Notes: generated from the sequence alone by a model not told the origin. DNA of 64,000 nt from DATKHR01 sp036557365 (GCA_036557365.1 DATBHR010000057.1:124001-188000); one strand, 5' to 3'; shown: positions 11,407 to 21,515, counted from the stretch's first letter. Made by a program: numbers and translations.

Positions 11407-12044
11407 GACCGAAGAATCGCCTGAATCTGATCCCACGAGACAGCACCGCTTCGCACCAGGACCGGCGGTTCCGTCGTCACGTCCACGATCGTTGACGGCA
11501 GTCCGCCGCGCGTCCTCCCGATGTCGAGAAGAAAATCGACGACGTCTCCCAGCGTGTCTTCGACGCGATTCGGATCGTCGGTCGCCGGCTCGCCGCTGAT
11601 GTTCGCGCTCGTCGCCGTCACGGGGTGGCCGACGGCCGCGCAGACGGACCGCGCGATGGCGTCGGCTGGCACCCGCACACCGACGCGTCCTGTGCCGCCT
11701 GAAACCGCCGGCGCGATTGCAGCCGGCGCGGGCAGCAGGATCGTGACGGGACCGGGCCAGAAGCGCTCGGCCAGACGGACGGCAGACTCTGGAAGCCGCC
11801 CGACATAGCGCGTGACCTGCGCGACATCGGCGGCGATGAGCGGCAGCGCCTGATCGGATCCACGTCCCTTCGCGGCGAACACGCGCTCGACCGCACTCGC
11901 GTCGAACGGATTCGCGGCGAGGCCGTACAGCGTGTCCGTCGGGATCGCCGCCAGGCCGCCGCTCCGGATCCACGTTGCCGCCTCTTCGATGGCGTCCCGC
12001 TGCGGCGCCTCAGGATCGACAAATACGCGTCGCACCGGTTTCAA
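11403..12044 (-). CDS. L-threonylcarbamoyladenylate synthase (Sua5/YrdC/YciO family)
   Basis: 213-aa single-domain YrdC-type protein, lacking the extra Sua5 C-domain. It has IPTDTLYGLAANPFD, RVFAAKGRGSDQALPLI, FWPGPVTILLPAP, GRVGVRVPAD and VTATSANISGEPA. The family makes threonylcarbamoyl-AMP from Thr, bicarbonate and ATP for the tRNA t6A37 modification. A KGR sequence stands where canonical members have KxR, consistent with ATP and threonine binding. A YciO-type paralogue of uncertain function is the alternative. It is translationally coupled to hflX and lies 4 nt after the MFS gene. Confidence 0.9.
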   Translation of the reverse strand: MKPVRRVFVDPEAPQRDAIEEAATWIRSGGLAAIPTDTLYGLAANPFDASAVERVFAAKGRGSDQALPLIAADVAQVTRYVGRLPESAVRLAERFWPGPVTILLPAPAAIAPAVSGGTGRVGVRVPADAIARSVCAAVGHPVTATSANISGEPATDDPNRVEDTLGDVVDFLLDIGRTRGGLPSTIVDVTTEPPVLVRSGAVSWDQIQAILRS

Positions 12045-12048
12045 ATCC

Positions 12049-13290
12049 TCACGTCTGCTGAGTGCGCGTCGGCACCGACACGCCGTCGGACATCGTTCGA
12101 TGGACGAAGGCCGCGATGACGAGCATCAATGCGGCATCCAGCACGAACACGACGCGGATGCCGGAACCACCGAGCAAGCCCGCGATGAACGGACTGCTCG
12201 CCATCCCCACGAGCGACGCGCTCGTCAGGACCCCGAAGCCCGCGCCATGGGCCCGAGCGGGGATGACGGCACCGGCCGCGCTGTACGCGGCCGTCATCGC
12301 CGCACCGATCCCGATGCCGAAGATCGCCGACGCGATCGTCATGACCCAGATGCTGCCGGCGGCCAGCAGTCCGCAACCCGCGGCGGCTGCAGCCGTCCCC
12401 ACCGCGATGACCACACGCGGCGCGAACTTCTTCATCAGCCGTCCGCAGATGTGATGGCCGAGCGCGCCGGTGCACGCCATGATCGAGAAGAGCACGCCGG
12501 AAATCACCGCGACGCTCGCGACGGACAGGTGCTGTTGCTCCACGAAGAGCGGGAGCACGGGACCGAAGCTGCGGTCGACGAACTGGAGGCCGAAGATGAC
12601 GGCCATGAGCAGCAGAAAATTCTGGAACGCGAGGACGTTGCGAAACGAAATGCGTCCCGTCGAGTCGTCCTTTTGTTCGAGGTTCTTTTCGTCAAATCCT
12701 GCGACCGCGCGATCGTCGTACATCACGTGAACGAGGACGAGACCCAGCGCGTAGAATGCGGCCGTCGCCAGGAAACCGCGCCGCAGACCAACCAGCCCGG
12801 CGAGCACGCCGCCGATCACCGGACCGATGGCCGGGCCGATCCGCTGGGCGGTCTGAACGAGGCCAATCGCTTCAGGCATCCGATCGCGCGGCGCCGATTC
12901 CGCGGCCATCGCGACCGAGAGCGAACCATAGCCGGCGAAGAGCCCCTGAACAGCGCGGATGGCGAGCACGTGCCAGGCCCGCGTCGCGTACGCCATCACG
13001 CTCATCAGGATGACGAAGCTCGCGAGCGATCGTTCGACCATGATCTTGCGGCCGTAGCGGTCGCCGAGCCGTCCCCACGCAGGTCCCAGGATGGCCGTCA
13101 GGGCAGGTGTGATGCCGAGGCTCGTCCCGGTCCACATGGCGACTTCGCCCACGTCGGACACGCCGAGTTGCGCGATGAAAAGCGGCAGGAACGGCATCAC
13201 CAGCGTAAACCCGGTGTACCCCATGAAGCTGGCGGCCGTCACGGCGTAGACGTTGCGCCACGCCCCGCGCTGAAGATCGAGCGAGGTCAC
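12049..13290 (-). CDS. MFS multidrug-type exporter
   Basis: 413-aa major facilitator with about 12 hydrophobic segments. The loop after TM2 reads GPAWGRLGDRYGRKIMVE, the classical MFS motif A (GxxxDRxGRR type), and the sequence resembles the MdtG/TetA drug:proton antiporter branch. The substrate is not predictable. It starts with a GTG 5 nt after the glpX stop and ends 4 nt before the next gene, so it sits inside a housekeeping operon. This is an odd place for a drug exporter and may mean an export role for a metabolite. Confidence 0.88.
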   Translation of the reverse strand: MTSLDLQRGAWRNVYAVTAASFMGYTGFTLVMPFLPLFIAQLGVSDVGEVAMWTGTSLGITPALTAILGPAWGRLGDRYGRKIMVERSLASFVILMSVMAYATRAWHVLAIRAVQGLFAGYGSLSVAMAAESAPRDRMPEAIGLVQTAQRIGPAIGPVIGGVLAGLVGLRRGFLATAAFYALGLVLVHVMYDDRAVAGFDEKNLEQKDDSTGRISFRNVLAFQNFLLLMAVIFGLQFVDRSFGPVLPLFVEQQHLSVASVAVISGVLFSIMACTGALGHHICGRLMKKFAPRVVIAVGTAAAAAGCGLLAAGSIWVMTIASAIFGIGIGAAMTAAYSAAGAVIPARAHGAGFGVLTSASLVGMASSPFIAGLLGGSGIRVVFVLDAALMLVIAAFVHRTMSDGVSVPTRTQQT

Positions 13291-13295
13291 CCCGC

Positions 13296-14288
<993 letters not shown>

Positions 14289-14303
14289 ACGTATTGACGT
14301 CCG

Positions 14304-15512
14304 TCACGCGCCCTTGTGCGGCGGCAGCTCGCATCTGGTCGGGCGATCCGTGCGGTAGCCGAGCAGGTAGTCCGCCTGCATGATCTTGTGAATTTCGCGC
14401 GTGCCTTCGTAGATCACGGCGCCCTTGCAGTTCCTGAAGAAGCGGCCGACGGGATATTCGTCCGAGTAGCCGTTGGCGCCGTGAATCTGGACGGCGTCCC
14501 CGGCGGCCCGTTCCGACGCGACGGTCGCGAACCATTTCGCCAGGCCGGTCTCGCGGGTATTGCGCGTGCCGTTGTTCTTCATCCAGCCCGCGCGCAGCCA
14601 GAGCAGGCGCGCCGAGTGATAGTCGGATTCCATCCCCGCGATCATTTCCTTCACGAGCTGGTGCTGCCCGATCTCGACGCCGAAGGTCTTGCGTTCCTTC
14701 GCGTACTTCACGCTGGCGTCGCGGCACGCACGAATCAACCCGGTTGCACCGGCGGCCACGGTGTAGCGGCCCTGGTCGAGCGCGAACATCGCGATCTTGA
14801 AACCCTCGCCCGGTCGCCCGAGGACGTTCGCATCCGGCACTTCGACTTCGTCGAGCTTGAAGTAGCCGGTGTTACCCGCCAGAATGCCCCACTTCTCCTT
14901 CATCGGCCCGCTCGAAAAACCCTTGGACGTGCGCTCGACGATGAAGGCGGTGAGGCCCGAGGGATCGCGCTGCTTCTTCTTCTCGGCGTCGGTCCAGGCG
15001 ATGACCAGGAAATTGTCGGCAACGTCGGCGAGCGAGATCCAGCTCTTTTCGCCCGAGAGGAAGTATCGATCGCCTTTCTTGACCGCAGTCGTCTGGATCG
15101 CACGTGCATCGCTGCCGGCGCTCGGCTCGGTGAGACCGTAGCCGGCGATCTTCGTTCCCTGCGCCTGCGGTACGAGGTACCGCTGCTTCTGGTCCTCGTT
15201 GCCCCAGGTGAGCAGCGACAGACAATTCAGCCCGGCGTGAACCGACATGATCACGCGCAGCGAGGTATCGACGTATTCGAGCTCCTCGCTGGCAAGCCCG
15301 AGGCAGATGTAGTCCATGCCCGCGCCGCCGTACTCCTGTGGAACGGAGACGCCGAGCAGACCGAGCTTCGCCATCCCGCTGAGGATGCGCTCGCGATCGA
15401 AGTGATGATTCCTGTCGTGTTCGCGGATGTTCGGCGCGACCTCGCGCGCGGCCCACTCGCGGACCGATTGCTCGAGCAGCTGCTGTTCCTGGTTCAGGGT
15501 GAAGTCGATCAT
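14304..15512 (-). CDS. Acyl-CoA dehydrogenase
   Basis: 402-aa flavoenzyme of the short/medium-chain acyl-CoA dehydrogenase family. It has the FAD/substrate signature GYGLTEPSAGSDARAIQT, KSWISLADVADNFLV, and the C-terminal IYEGTREIHKIMQADYLLG, whose Glu occupies the position of the catalytic base of medium-chain enzymes. FGVEIGQHQLVKEMIAGME and QIHGANGYSDEYPV are typical. It would introduce an alpha-beta double bond into an acyl-CoA and pass electrons to ETF. Chain length cannot be judged; the ending is also reminiscent of glutaryl-CoA-like enzymes. It is probably the first gene of the minus-strand operon that continues to 7073. Confidence 0.93.
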   Translation of the reverse strand: MIDFTLNQEQQLLEQSVREWAAREVAPNIREHDRNHHFDRERILSGMAKLGLLGVSVPQEYGGAGMDYICLGLASEELEYVDTSLRVIMSVHAGLNCLSLLTWGNEDQKQRYLVPQAQGTKIAGYGLTEPSAGSDARAIQTTAVKKGDRYFLSGEKSWISLADVADNFLVIAWTDAEKKKQRDPSGLTAFIVERTSKGFSSGPMKEKWGILAGNTGYFKLDEVEVPDANVLGRPGEGFKIAMFALDQGRYTVAAGATGLIRACRDASVKYAKERKTFGVEIGQHQLVKEMIAGMESDYHSARLLWLRAGWMKNNGTRNTRETGLAKWFATVASERAAGDAVQIHGANGYSDEYPVGRFFRNCKGAVIYEGTREIHKIMQADYLLGYRTDRPTRCELPPHKGA

Positions 15513-15600
15513 GGCGCGTCGTGGACCCTCGGAAGAGGCCGCGCGGGTCGAGACCAGATCCGCTCGACCGACCGGGCCTCGGGCAAAGCGCGGAATGGTA

Positions 15601-16404
15601 TCACGCGTGGCGGGCGACGGTCACGGCCGCGCCGCGCCCCACGGCGAGCTGCCGCGCGGCGCTGTCGCCGTTGGCGGCGATCTCGAGATGGTCGGTGCTG
15701 CCGAAGAGGGCGCAGACTTCGCCGGACGCCGCGTCGGCGTAGGTGGTGACGAATCGTGTCACCTGGTGATCGCCGATGGTGATGTCGAGCGAACCGCCGC
15801 CCATCTTCTCGAACGTCCGGCGGTCGATGTTGGTCACGAGGTTGCCGAAGCGGTCGACGCGCAGCACTTCCCCGCGCACGATCGGCGCGTCGCGATCGCC
15901 GTTCGTCGACGGTCTCGGCACATCGAGCTGGTGGACGGGACCTGCAATGCGGCCGAGCGCGCTCAGCTCGAGCCCCTTCGCCAGCCAACCCGCCGCGGGC
16001 GCAAAGCGGTCGCGGCCTTCGAACGTGCGGCTGACGGTCGGCCGCGCATAACGGCGTTCGGTGAGCTCCACGATCTTTCGCGGCGGATGCTCCTCGAGCA
16101 CGAGGGTCAGGACGCCGTTGTCGGGCGCCACGAACTTGAAGTCGCCGACGTCCACGGCGATGCCGCGGCGCGACGAGCCCACGCCGGGATCGACGACGAC
16201 GAGGAACACCGTCCCGACCGGAAAATACTTGTACGCCGCCGCCAGCTCGAGCGCGCCGCCGAGCACGTCGTGCGCGGCGATGTCGTGCGTGATGTCGACG
16301 AGCGTGGCGTCGGGACACACGCCGAGCACGACGCCCTTCATCGTGCCCGCGTAGTGATCGAGCGTGCCGAAATCGGTCAGCAGCGCGACAACGGGTCGGG
16401 CCAT
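15601..16404 (-). CDS. SAM hydrolase/hydroxide adenosyltransferase (DUF62) family protein
   Basis: 267 aa from the ATG at 16404 (a GTG two codons upstream is an alternative). It has the family pattern LLTDFGTLDHYAGTMKGV, DPGVGSSRRGIA and FVAPDNGVLTL, plus a C-terminal beta domain ending in the AVGRGAAVTVA stretch. The Asp and Arg of DPGVGSSRR belong to the proposed Asp-Arg-His water-activating set of the hydroxide adenosyltransferases, which convert SAM to adenosine plus methionine. The halogenases (fluorinase, chlorinase) belong to the same superfamily; no halide-site evidence is visible. The cellular role of the family is not settled. Confidence 0.88.
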   Translation of the reverse strand: MARPVVALLTDFGTLDHYAGTMKGVVLGVCPDATLVDITHDIAAHDVLGGALELAAAYKYFPVGTVFLVVVDPGVGSSRRGIAVDVGDFKFVAPDNGVLTLVLEEHPPRKIVELTERRYARPTVSRTFEGRDRFAPAAGWLAKGLELSALGRIAGPVHQLDVPRPSTNGDRDAPIVRGEVLRVDRFGNLVTNIDRRTFEKMGGGSLDITIGDHQVTRFVTTYADAASGEVCALFGSTDHLEIAANGDSAARQLAVGRGAAVTVARHA

Positions 16405-16482
16405 GTCCACGATCGTACCGCAAAACGACGGGGCGTCAGGACGACAGAATGGCGGTTTCGCCCGGAAAAACGACCGGACGGA

Positions 16483-17127
16483 TCAGGCGGATTTGCGGAA
16501 GAGGATTTCCCTGAGGTTGTTTTGGAGCAGGAACGAATCCGAGACGCGGAGTCCTTCGAACAAACGGATGATGTCGCGATTCAGGAGAATCGCCTGGCGT
16601 CCGCGCGCGGCAGTATACGGCCGATGCCGCAGGTTCACATCGTCGACGATGATGAACTTCGTGTATTGACTGTCGCGCGACTGCGCGGTGCCGAAGAACG
16701 CGAGCAGCGCGCCGTCGGGCCGCAGCATGCGGGTCAGCTCGATCGCGAGTGCGCGCGCGGCGTCTTTGTCGAGGTAGTCGAAGAGATCCCAGCACAGGAT
16801 GCCGTCGACGGTGCCCGGCGACTGCACGAAGCGCTTCTGGAGGAACGCGGGAAAGGTCTCGAGCTTGCCGTCACGCACGTGACGATCGATGTCGCCGAAG
16901 ATGTCCTCGACGAAAATCTTGCAGCCGAGCTGTTCGCCGAAGAAGCTCACGTTGCTGCCGACGACGGGACCAAGATCGAGCAGGACGGGCGATGAGCGCG
17001 ACGTCAGCGTCGTGAGAAATTTCTTGAGCGCTTTGGTCGCGAAAATCTGTCCACCCGCCGATGTGATGACGGGCGGCAGCGCCTCGAGCTCGCTCTTGCG
17101 AGTCGCGAAGTGATCGAGCAGGCCCAC
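16483..17127 (-). CDS. Methyltransferase-like Rossmann protein with atypical motif I
   Basis: 214 aa. It has the layout of a class I SAM methyltransferase: VLLDLGPVVGSNVSFF (motif I position), VDGILCWDLFDYLDKDAA (motif III/IV position), RMLRPDGALLAFFG (post motif). The glycine loop is DLGPVVGSN instead of DxGxGxG, so SAM binding is plausible but not certain. The N-terminus (LLDHFATRKSELEALPPVITSAGGQIF) is not familiar. No signal peptide. It lies between bactofilin and the SAM hydrolase family gene on the same strand with about 70-nt spacers. The function is unknown. Confidence 0.65.
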   Translation of the reverse strand: MGLLDHFATRKSELEALPPVITSAGGQIFATKALKKFLTTLTSRSSPVLLDLGPVVGSNVSFFGEQLGCKIFVEDIFGDIDRHVRDGKLETFPAFLQKRFVQSPGTVDGILCWDLFDYLDKDAARALAIELTRMLRPDGALLAFFGTAQSRDSQYTKFIIVDDVNLRHRPYTAARGRQAILLNRDIIRLFEGLRVSDSFLLQNNLREILFRKSA

Positions 17128-17144
17128 TGGCAGTCAGCCTCGAG

Positions 17145-17187
17145 TTCGGGACTCGGGAACGACGCGCGCGTCCTCCCAAATCCCGAA
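17145..17187 (-). terminator. Imperfect hairpin downstream of bactofilin
   Basis: TTCGGGACTCGGGA (17145-17158) pairs with TCCCAAATCCCGAA (17174-17187), 12 of 14 positions, around a 15-nt loop. It lies just after the bactofilin stop at 17198 on the minus strand. There is no clear T-run, so it may be a weak terminator, an attenuator or a small dispersed repeat. Confidence 0.35.
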
Positions 17188-17197
17188 TCGGCGTGTA

Positions 17198-17749
17198 TCA
17201 GGCCCCGACGCGCTGCGGCTGCGGCGCGGCAGCTGCGGCAGCGGCCGCGGGCTGCGGTGCAGCCTGGACCGGCTTGGCCTGCGCCTGCGCGGGCGCGGCG
17301 CCCTTGCGCTGCATGTCGACGCTGCCACGGAAGTGAGCGCCTTCGGCGATGGCGACGCGCGGCGAAACGATGTCGCCGTCGACCGCGCCGTTGTCGCGGA
17401 TGTCGACCTTGTCGGTCGCGGTGACGTTGCCGGTCACCTCGCCGAGCACGATGACGGACTTCGCGAACACCTGCGCCTTGATCTTGCCGTTCGGGCCGAT
17501 CGTGAGGACGTGGTCCTTCAGCTGGATGGTCCCTTCGACGTGCCCTTCGATCGTCAGGTCCTCGCTGCCATTGAGCTCGCCCTTGATGACGACGGACTTG
17601 CCAATATTCACGATGTCCTTCTCCATATGATGGGCCTCGGACCGAAATCCCCCGGAACCAACGGACCCCGATGTTGCCGGTGCCGGCGGCTGCGGCGCCG
17701 GAGCCGGTTGCCCGCTCGACGGTCGGGCTGCTTCGTCACGTTTCCACAT
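17198..17749 (-). CDS. Bactofilin (polymer-forming cytoskeletal protein)
   Basis: 183 aa. A Pro/Ala/Ser-rich head (residues 1-40) leads to the bactofilin beta-helix (about 43-150: NIGKSVVIKGELNGSEDLTIEGHVEGTIQL, LTIGPNGKIKAQVFAKSVIVLGEVTGNV, VDIRDNGAVDGDIVSPRVAIAEGAHFRGSV), followed by an Ala/Pro/Gln-rich tail. Bactofilins self-assemble into filaments without nucleotide, often membrane-associated, and position wall or polysaccharide enzymes. The start is supported by GGAGG 5 nt before the ATG. No peptidase of the LmdC/M23 type is adjacent. The low-complexity tail (runs of Ala and repeated PQ/AQ) is typical. Confidence 0.93.
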   Translation of the reverse strand: MWKRDEAARPSSGQPAPAPQPPAPATSGSVGSGGFRSEAHHMEKDIVNIGKSVVIKGELNGSEDLTIEGHVEGTIQLKDHVLTIGPNGKIKAQVFAKSVIVLGEVTGNVTATDKVDIRDNGAVDGDIVSPRVAIAEGAHFRGSVDMQRKGAAPAQAQAKPVQAAPQPAAAAAAAAPQPQRVGA

Positions 17750-17907
17750 GTGTTCCTCCGCCTGTCATTCACCCCGGGGGCGATAGATAGCATCCACAGC
17801 GGCGACGATGCCGCCAAGTGCAATATCGGGACGTGAAAGTCCCGCCAGTATAGGTGCCTGTGAAAACGTTGTCTAGTCCTTTTGCCGCCGGGACTTAGCG
17901 GCTTTGA

Positions 17908-17913
17908 TACAAT
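17908..17913 (+). promoter_or_regulatory. TACAAT -10-like box before the cysteine desulfurase
   Basis: TACAAT (preceded by TTTGA) ends 12 nt before the ATG at 17926. A start site about 7 nt downstream would give a leader of only about five bases. No good -35 is visible. This is one of several close -10-like boxes in the window. Confidence 0.4.
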
Positions 17914-17925
17914 GAATGGTTCACG

Positions 17926-19089
17926 ATGCGTGTCTATTTTGACTACAACGCGACGACACCCCTGTCCCCGGAAGCCACAGAGGCTGTAACGCGAACCACT
18001 CGCGAGATATTCGGCAACGCATCCAGCGTGCATCTTTTCGGCCAGCAGGCGAAGGGCGTCCTCGACGAAGCGCGCTCCGCCGTCGCCGCGCTGATCAACG
18101 GCGATCCGTCCGAGATCGTCTTCACCAGCGGCGGGACGGAATCGGACAACTTCGCGATCCGCGGCGTCGCCGAGGCCCTCCAGCCCCTCGGACGCACGCA
18201 CCTGATTGCCAGCGCGATCGAACACGAAGCCGTCCTGAACACGCTGCGGGCGCTCGCCCGCCGCGGCTGGAAGACCACGCTCCTTCCGGTCGATCAGACG
18301 GGAATCGTGTCGCCCGACGCGCTGCGCGAGGCCATCACCGATCAGACCGCGCTCGTCTCGGTCATGCACGCCAACAACGAAATCGGGACGCTGCAGCCGG
18401 TCGGCGAGCTCGCCCGGATTGCGCACGAGCGCGGCGCGTTGATGCACACGGACGCGGTCCAATCGGCAGGCAAGGTGGGCGTCGACGTCCGCGCGCTCGG
18501 CGTCGACCTGCTCTCCTTGTCGGCGCACAAGTTCAATGGTCCGAAGGGCGCCGGCGCGTTGTGGGTCAAGCGCGGGACGCGAATGCTCCCGATCCTCACC
18601 GGCGGAAAGCACGAGCGCAACCGCCGCGCGGGCACGGAAAACGTTCCCGCGATCGCGGGTCTCGGCGTCGCTGCGCGCCTGGCCGTCGGCAAGCTGGATG
18701 CGGAAGGCGTTCGGCTCGCTGCCCTGCGTGACCGACTCGAGGAAGGGATTCTCGCGTCGGTGCCGGGGACGATGGTCAACGGCGCGCGGACGCCGCGGGT
18801 GCCGAACACGAGCAACATCAGCTTCGACCGCGTCGAGGCGGAGAGCCTGCTCATCGCGCTGGATCTCGAGGGTGTCGCCGTATCCACCGGCTCGGCGTGC
18901 TCCTCCGGTACACTGGAACCGTCGCACGTGCTGAAGGCAATGGGCCTCGCACAGCACCGGACCCAGAATTCGCTTCGATTCAGCCTTGGTCTCTTCTCCA
19001 CCGCTGCGGAAGTCGACTTCGTGCTCGGCGTCCTTCCGGCGCTGGTCGAGAAGCTGCGCGGCCTGACGCGCAAGCCCGTTTCTGCGTAA
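17926..19089 (+). CDS. Cysteine desulfurase (NifS/IscS family)
   Basis: 387-aa PLP enzyme that removes sulfur from L-cysteine as an enzyme-bound persulfide. It begins MRVYFDYNATTPLSPEA. PLP is held by Lys202 in SLSAHKFNGPKG; His and Gln contacts are in MHANNEIGTLQP and HTDAVQSAGK. The catalytic Cys is Cys325 in STGSACSSGTLEPSHVL, on the longer group I loop. The gene is followed with zero spacing by mnmA, so the persulfide is probably delivered to tRNA thiolation. No IscU, IscA or IscR gene is nearby, so a role in Fe-S cluster assembly is possible but not indicated by context. Confidence 0.94.
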   Translation: MRVYFDYNATTPLSPEATEAVTRTTREIFGNASSVHLFGQQAKGVLDEARSAVAALINGDPSEIVFTSGGTESDNFAIRGVAEALQPLGRTHLIASAIEHEAVLNTLRALARRGWKTTLLPVDQTGIVSPDALREAITDQTALVSVMHANNEIGTLQPVGELARIAHERGALMHTDAVQSAGKVGVDVRALGVDLLSLSAHKFNGPKGAGALWVKRGTRMLPILTGGKHERNRRAGTENVPAIAGLGVAARLAVGKLDAEGVRLAALRDRLEEGILASVPGTMVNGARTPRVPNTSNISFDRVEAESLLIALDLEGVAVSTGSACSSGTLEPSHVLKAMGLAQHRTQNSLRFSLGLFSTAAEVDFVLGVLPALVEKLRGLTRKPVSA

Positions 19090-20157
19090 ATGAAGATCGT
19101 CGTCGCCATGTCGGGCGGGGTCGACTCCTCGGTCGCCGCCTCGCTGCTCGCCGAAGAGGGCCACGAGATTATCGGCCTGTCGATGCAGCTGTACGACCAG
19201 TCCGACGGAGGACCGTCGTTCGGCAGCTGCTGCTCCATCGACGACCTTCACGACGCGCGGCGCGTCGCGGCGACGCTGAACGTGCCTCACTACATCCTGA
19301 ACTTCGAGAAGCAGTTCGCCGATCACGTCGTCTCGAACTTCGTCCAGGAGTACGCCAGCGGACGGACGCCGCTGCCGTGCGCGCACTGCAACAGCGATCT
19401 CAAGTTCGCGACGCTCCTCGAGCGCGCACGGGGTTTCGGCGCCGACGCGGTGGCGACGGGGCATTACGCGCGCGTCGAGCGCGACGCCGCCGGCCGGTAC
19501 GGGCTCCGGCGCGGCGTGGATCCGGCGAAGGATCAATCCTACTTCCTGTTCGCGCTCACGCAGGAGCAGCTCGCGCAGGCGGTCTTCCCGGTCGGTGATC
19601 GATCGAAGGATGCCGTTCGTGCGCATGCGGCATCGCGAGGCCTTCCGGTCGCGCACAAGCCGGACAGCCAGGAGATCTGCTTCATCCCGGACCACGACTA
19701 CGCATCGTTCGTGTCCCGGCAGCTTCCATCGACGCCCCAGGGCGGCGTCATCGTGAATGAAGACGGCGCCGTGCTCGGCCGGCATGACGGCATCCACCGC
19801 TTCACGATCGGTCAGCGCAAGGGTCTCGGACTGTCGAACGTGTCGTCCGGGTCACCGATGTACGTGTTGCAGTTGCGTCCCTCAGACCAGAGCGTCGTCG
19901 TCGGACCGCGAACGTCGCTCGGACGACTCACGCTCACCGCGTCCGGCGTGAACTGGATTCGCGACGAGCCGTCGGCGGCGATCCACGCCAGCGTACAGAT
20001 TCGCCATCGCCACGCCGCCGCGCCAGCCACCATTCGTGCAACCGGCGGGACGACCGCGGAGGCGACGTTCGACGAGCCCCAGATCGCCGTCACGCCCGGT
20101 CAGGCCGTCGTCTTCTACGACGGCGACGAGGTGATCGGCGGCGGATGGATTGACTGA
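19090..20157 (+). CDS. mnmA: tRNA-specific 2-thiouridylase MnmA
   Basis: 355 aa. The ATP pyrophosphatase loop AMSGGVDSSVAA is at residues 6-17. The two catalytic cysteines are Cys97 (TPLPCAHCNSDLKF) and Cys197 (DSQEICFIPDHDY). YFLFAL and the C-terminal beta-barrel region (RKGLGLSN, VVVGPRTSLGR, AVVFYDGDEVIGGGWI) complete the family pattern. It makes s2U34 in tRNAs for Lys, Glu and Gln. The ATG follows the TAA of the cysteine desulfurase gene directly, so the sulfur donor and its user are made together. Confidence 0.96.
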   Translation: MKIVVAMSGGVDSSVAASLLAEEGHEIIGLSMQLYDQSDGGPSFGSCCSIDDLHDARRVAATLNVPHYILNFEKQFADHVVSNFVQEYASGRTPLPCAHCNSDLKFATLLERARGFGADAVATGHYARVERDAAGRYGLRRGVDPAKDQSYFLFALTQEQLAQAVFPVGDRSKDAVRAHAASRGLPVAHKPDSQEICFIPDHDYASFVSRQLPSTPQGGVIVNEDGAVLGRHDGIHRFTIGQRKGLGLSNVSSGSPMYVLQLRPSDQSVVVGPRTSLGRLTLTASGVNWIRDEPSAAIHASVQIRHRHAAAPATIRATGGTTAEATFDEPQIAVTPGQAVVFYDGDEVIGGGWID

Positions 20158-20179
20158 GCAAAGCCGCGAGAGAGCACGA

Positions 20180-21127
20180 TCAAACCGTTTGCAGGTGCTC
20201 CGGAATCTGGTCCAGGTAGCGCTCGGCGTCGAGCGCCGCCATGCAGCCTGAGCCCGCCGCCGTTACTGCCTGCCTGTAGATGTGATCCTGTACGTCGCCG
20301 CACGCGAAAACACCCGGCACGTTCGTCTTCGAACCGTCGTGCGTGATGACGTAGCCGTTGGCGTCCAGTTCGAGCTGGCCCTTGAACAGCGACGTGTTCG
20401 GCGTGTGACCGATCGCGACGAAGACGCCACTCACAGGCACGTCCGTTGACTGGCCGGTCTGGTTGCTCCGGACGACCATCGACGTGACGTCACCTTTGTC
20501 GCCGGCTTTGATGTCCACGACCTCACTGTCGAGCATCCAGGCGATCTTCGAGTTCGCACGCGCCTTGTCCTGCATGATCTTCGACGCCCGCAGCGTGTTG
20601 CGCCGATGGACAACCGTGACCTTCGACGCGAACTTGGTGAGGAAGACCGCCTCCTCCATCGCCGAGTCGCCGCCGCCGACGACAGCGATCTCCTCGCCGC
20701 GGAAGAAGTAGCCGTCGCACGTGGCGCACGTGGACACGCCGTGGCCCATCAGCGTGCGTTCGGCCGGCAAGCCGAGCAGCTTCGCGGACGCCCCGGTGGC
20801 GACGATGAGCGACTTCGTCTGATAGGTGTTCTCGGACGTCGTGACGGTGAACGGCATGCTGCAGACATCCACGCTCGTGACGTGTCCCTGAATGATCGTC
20901 GCGCCGAACTTCTCCGCCTGCGCCCGCATCTCGCCCATCAGATCGGGCCCCATGATCCCGTCGCGGTAGCCCGGCCAGTTCTCGACGAGCGTGGTCAGCA
21001 TGAGCTGGCCGCCCGCCTCGACCCCTTCGACCACGAGCGGCTGAAGGTTCGCGCGCGCGCAATAGAGAGCCGCCGTCAGACCGGCGGGACCCGATCCGAT
21101 GATGATGACGTTCCGGATGTCTGCCAT
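20180..21127 (-). CDS. trxB: Thioredoxin-disulfide reductase
   Basis: 315-aa NADPH-dependent flavoprotein. FAD-binding GSGPAGLTAALYCARAN is near residue 11; the redox pair is in STCATCDGYFF; the NADPH site has VGGGDSAMEEAVFL; the C-terminal GVFACGDVQDHIYRQAVTAAGSGCMAA is the FAD-closing motif. The start at 21127 (MADIRNVIIIG) is the normal family N-terminus. It is 29 nt downstream of trxA, so reductase and substrate are co-transcribed. Confidence 0.96.
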   Translation of the reverse strand: MADIRNVIIIGSGPAGLTAALYCARANLQPLVVEGVEAGGQLMLTTLVENWPGYRDGIMGPDLMGEMRAQAEKFGATIIQGHVTSVDVCSMPFTVTTSENTYQTKSLIVATGASAKLLGLPAERTLMGHGVSTCATCDGYFFRGEEIAVVGGGDSAMEEAVFLTKFASKVTVVHRRNTLRASKIMQDKARANSKIAWMLDSEVVDIKAGDKGDVTSMVVRSNQTGQSTDVPVSGVFVAIGHTPNTSLFKGQLELDANGYVITHDGSKTNVPGVFACGDVQDHIYRQAVTAAGSGCMAALDAERYLDQIPEHLQTV

Positions 21128-21156
21128 GGGATCCGTGAGATAGGCCGCGCCGGCGG

Positions 21157-21489
21157 TCAGACGATGTGTTTGTCGAGGACCTTTTTCAGATCGTCCTTCT
21201 GCGCGATGCCAACCAGCGACTCTACGACCTCGCCGCCCTTGAACAGAAGGAGCGTCGGAATGCCGCGCACCTGATATTTGAACGACACCTTGGGGTTTTC
21301 GTCCACGTTCAGCTTGCCGATGGTCACTTTTCCCGCGTATTCGGTGGCCAAAGCGTCTACTGTCGGGGACAGCCGCTTGCAGGGCCCGCACCACTCGGCC
21401 CAGAAATCCACCAGCACCGGCGCGCCTGACTTCAGCACACTGTCGTCGAAATTGCCGTCCGTAAAGGTCTGCACGTTCGCAGTCGCCAT
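21157..21489 (-). CDS. trxA: Thioredoxin
   Basis: 110-aa cytosolic thioredoxin with the active site WCGPCK (Cys34, Cys37), the buried Asp28 in VLVDFWAEW and the cis-Pro loop in GIPTLLLFKGGE. It has no signal peptide. It is followed by trxB and preceded by glgA (26-nt gap) on the same strand. Confidence 0.97.
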   Translation of the reverse strand: MATANVQTFTDGNFDDSVLKSGAPVLVDFWAEWCGPCKRLSPTVDALATEYAGKVTIGKLNVDENPKVSFKYQVRGIPTLLLFKGGEVVESLVGIAQKDDLKKVLDKHIV

Positions 21490-21515
21490 CGTGTTATGCC
21501 CTTTGGTCTTTGTCG

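Noticed and set aside
11407..11973. Upstream extension of hflX (frame open to 11973)
   Set aside because: It lies over the threonylcarbamoyl-AMP synthase gene in another frame and shows no HflX-like sequence; the ATGA overlap gives the natural start.
17608..19797. 729-codon frame antisense to the cysteine desulfurase and mnmA
   Set aside because: The plus-strand genes have all catalytic residues; the antisense frame is repetitive Arg/Asp/Val-rich.
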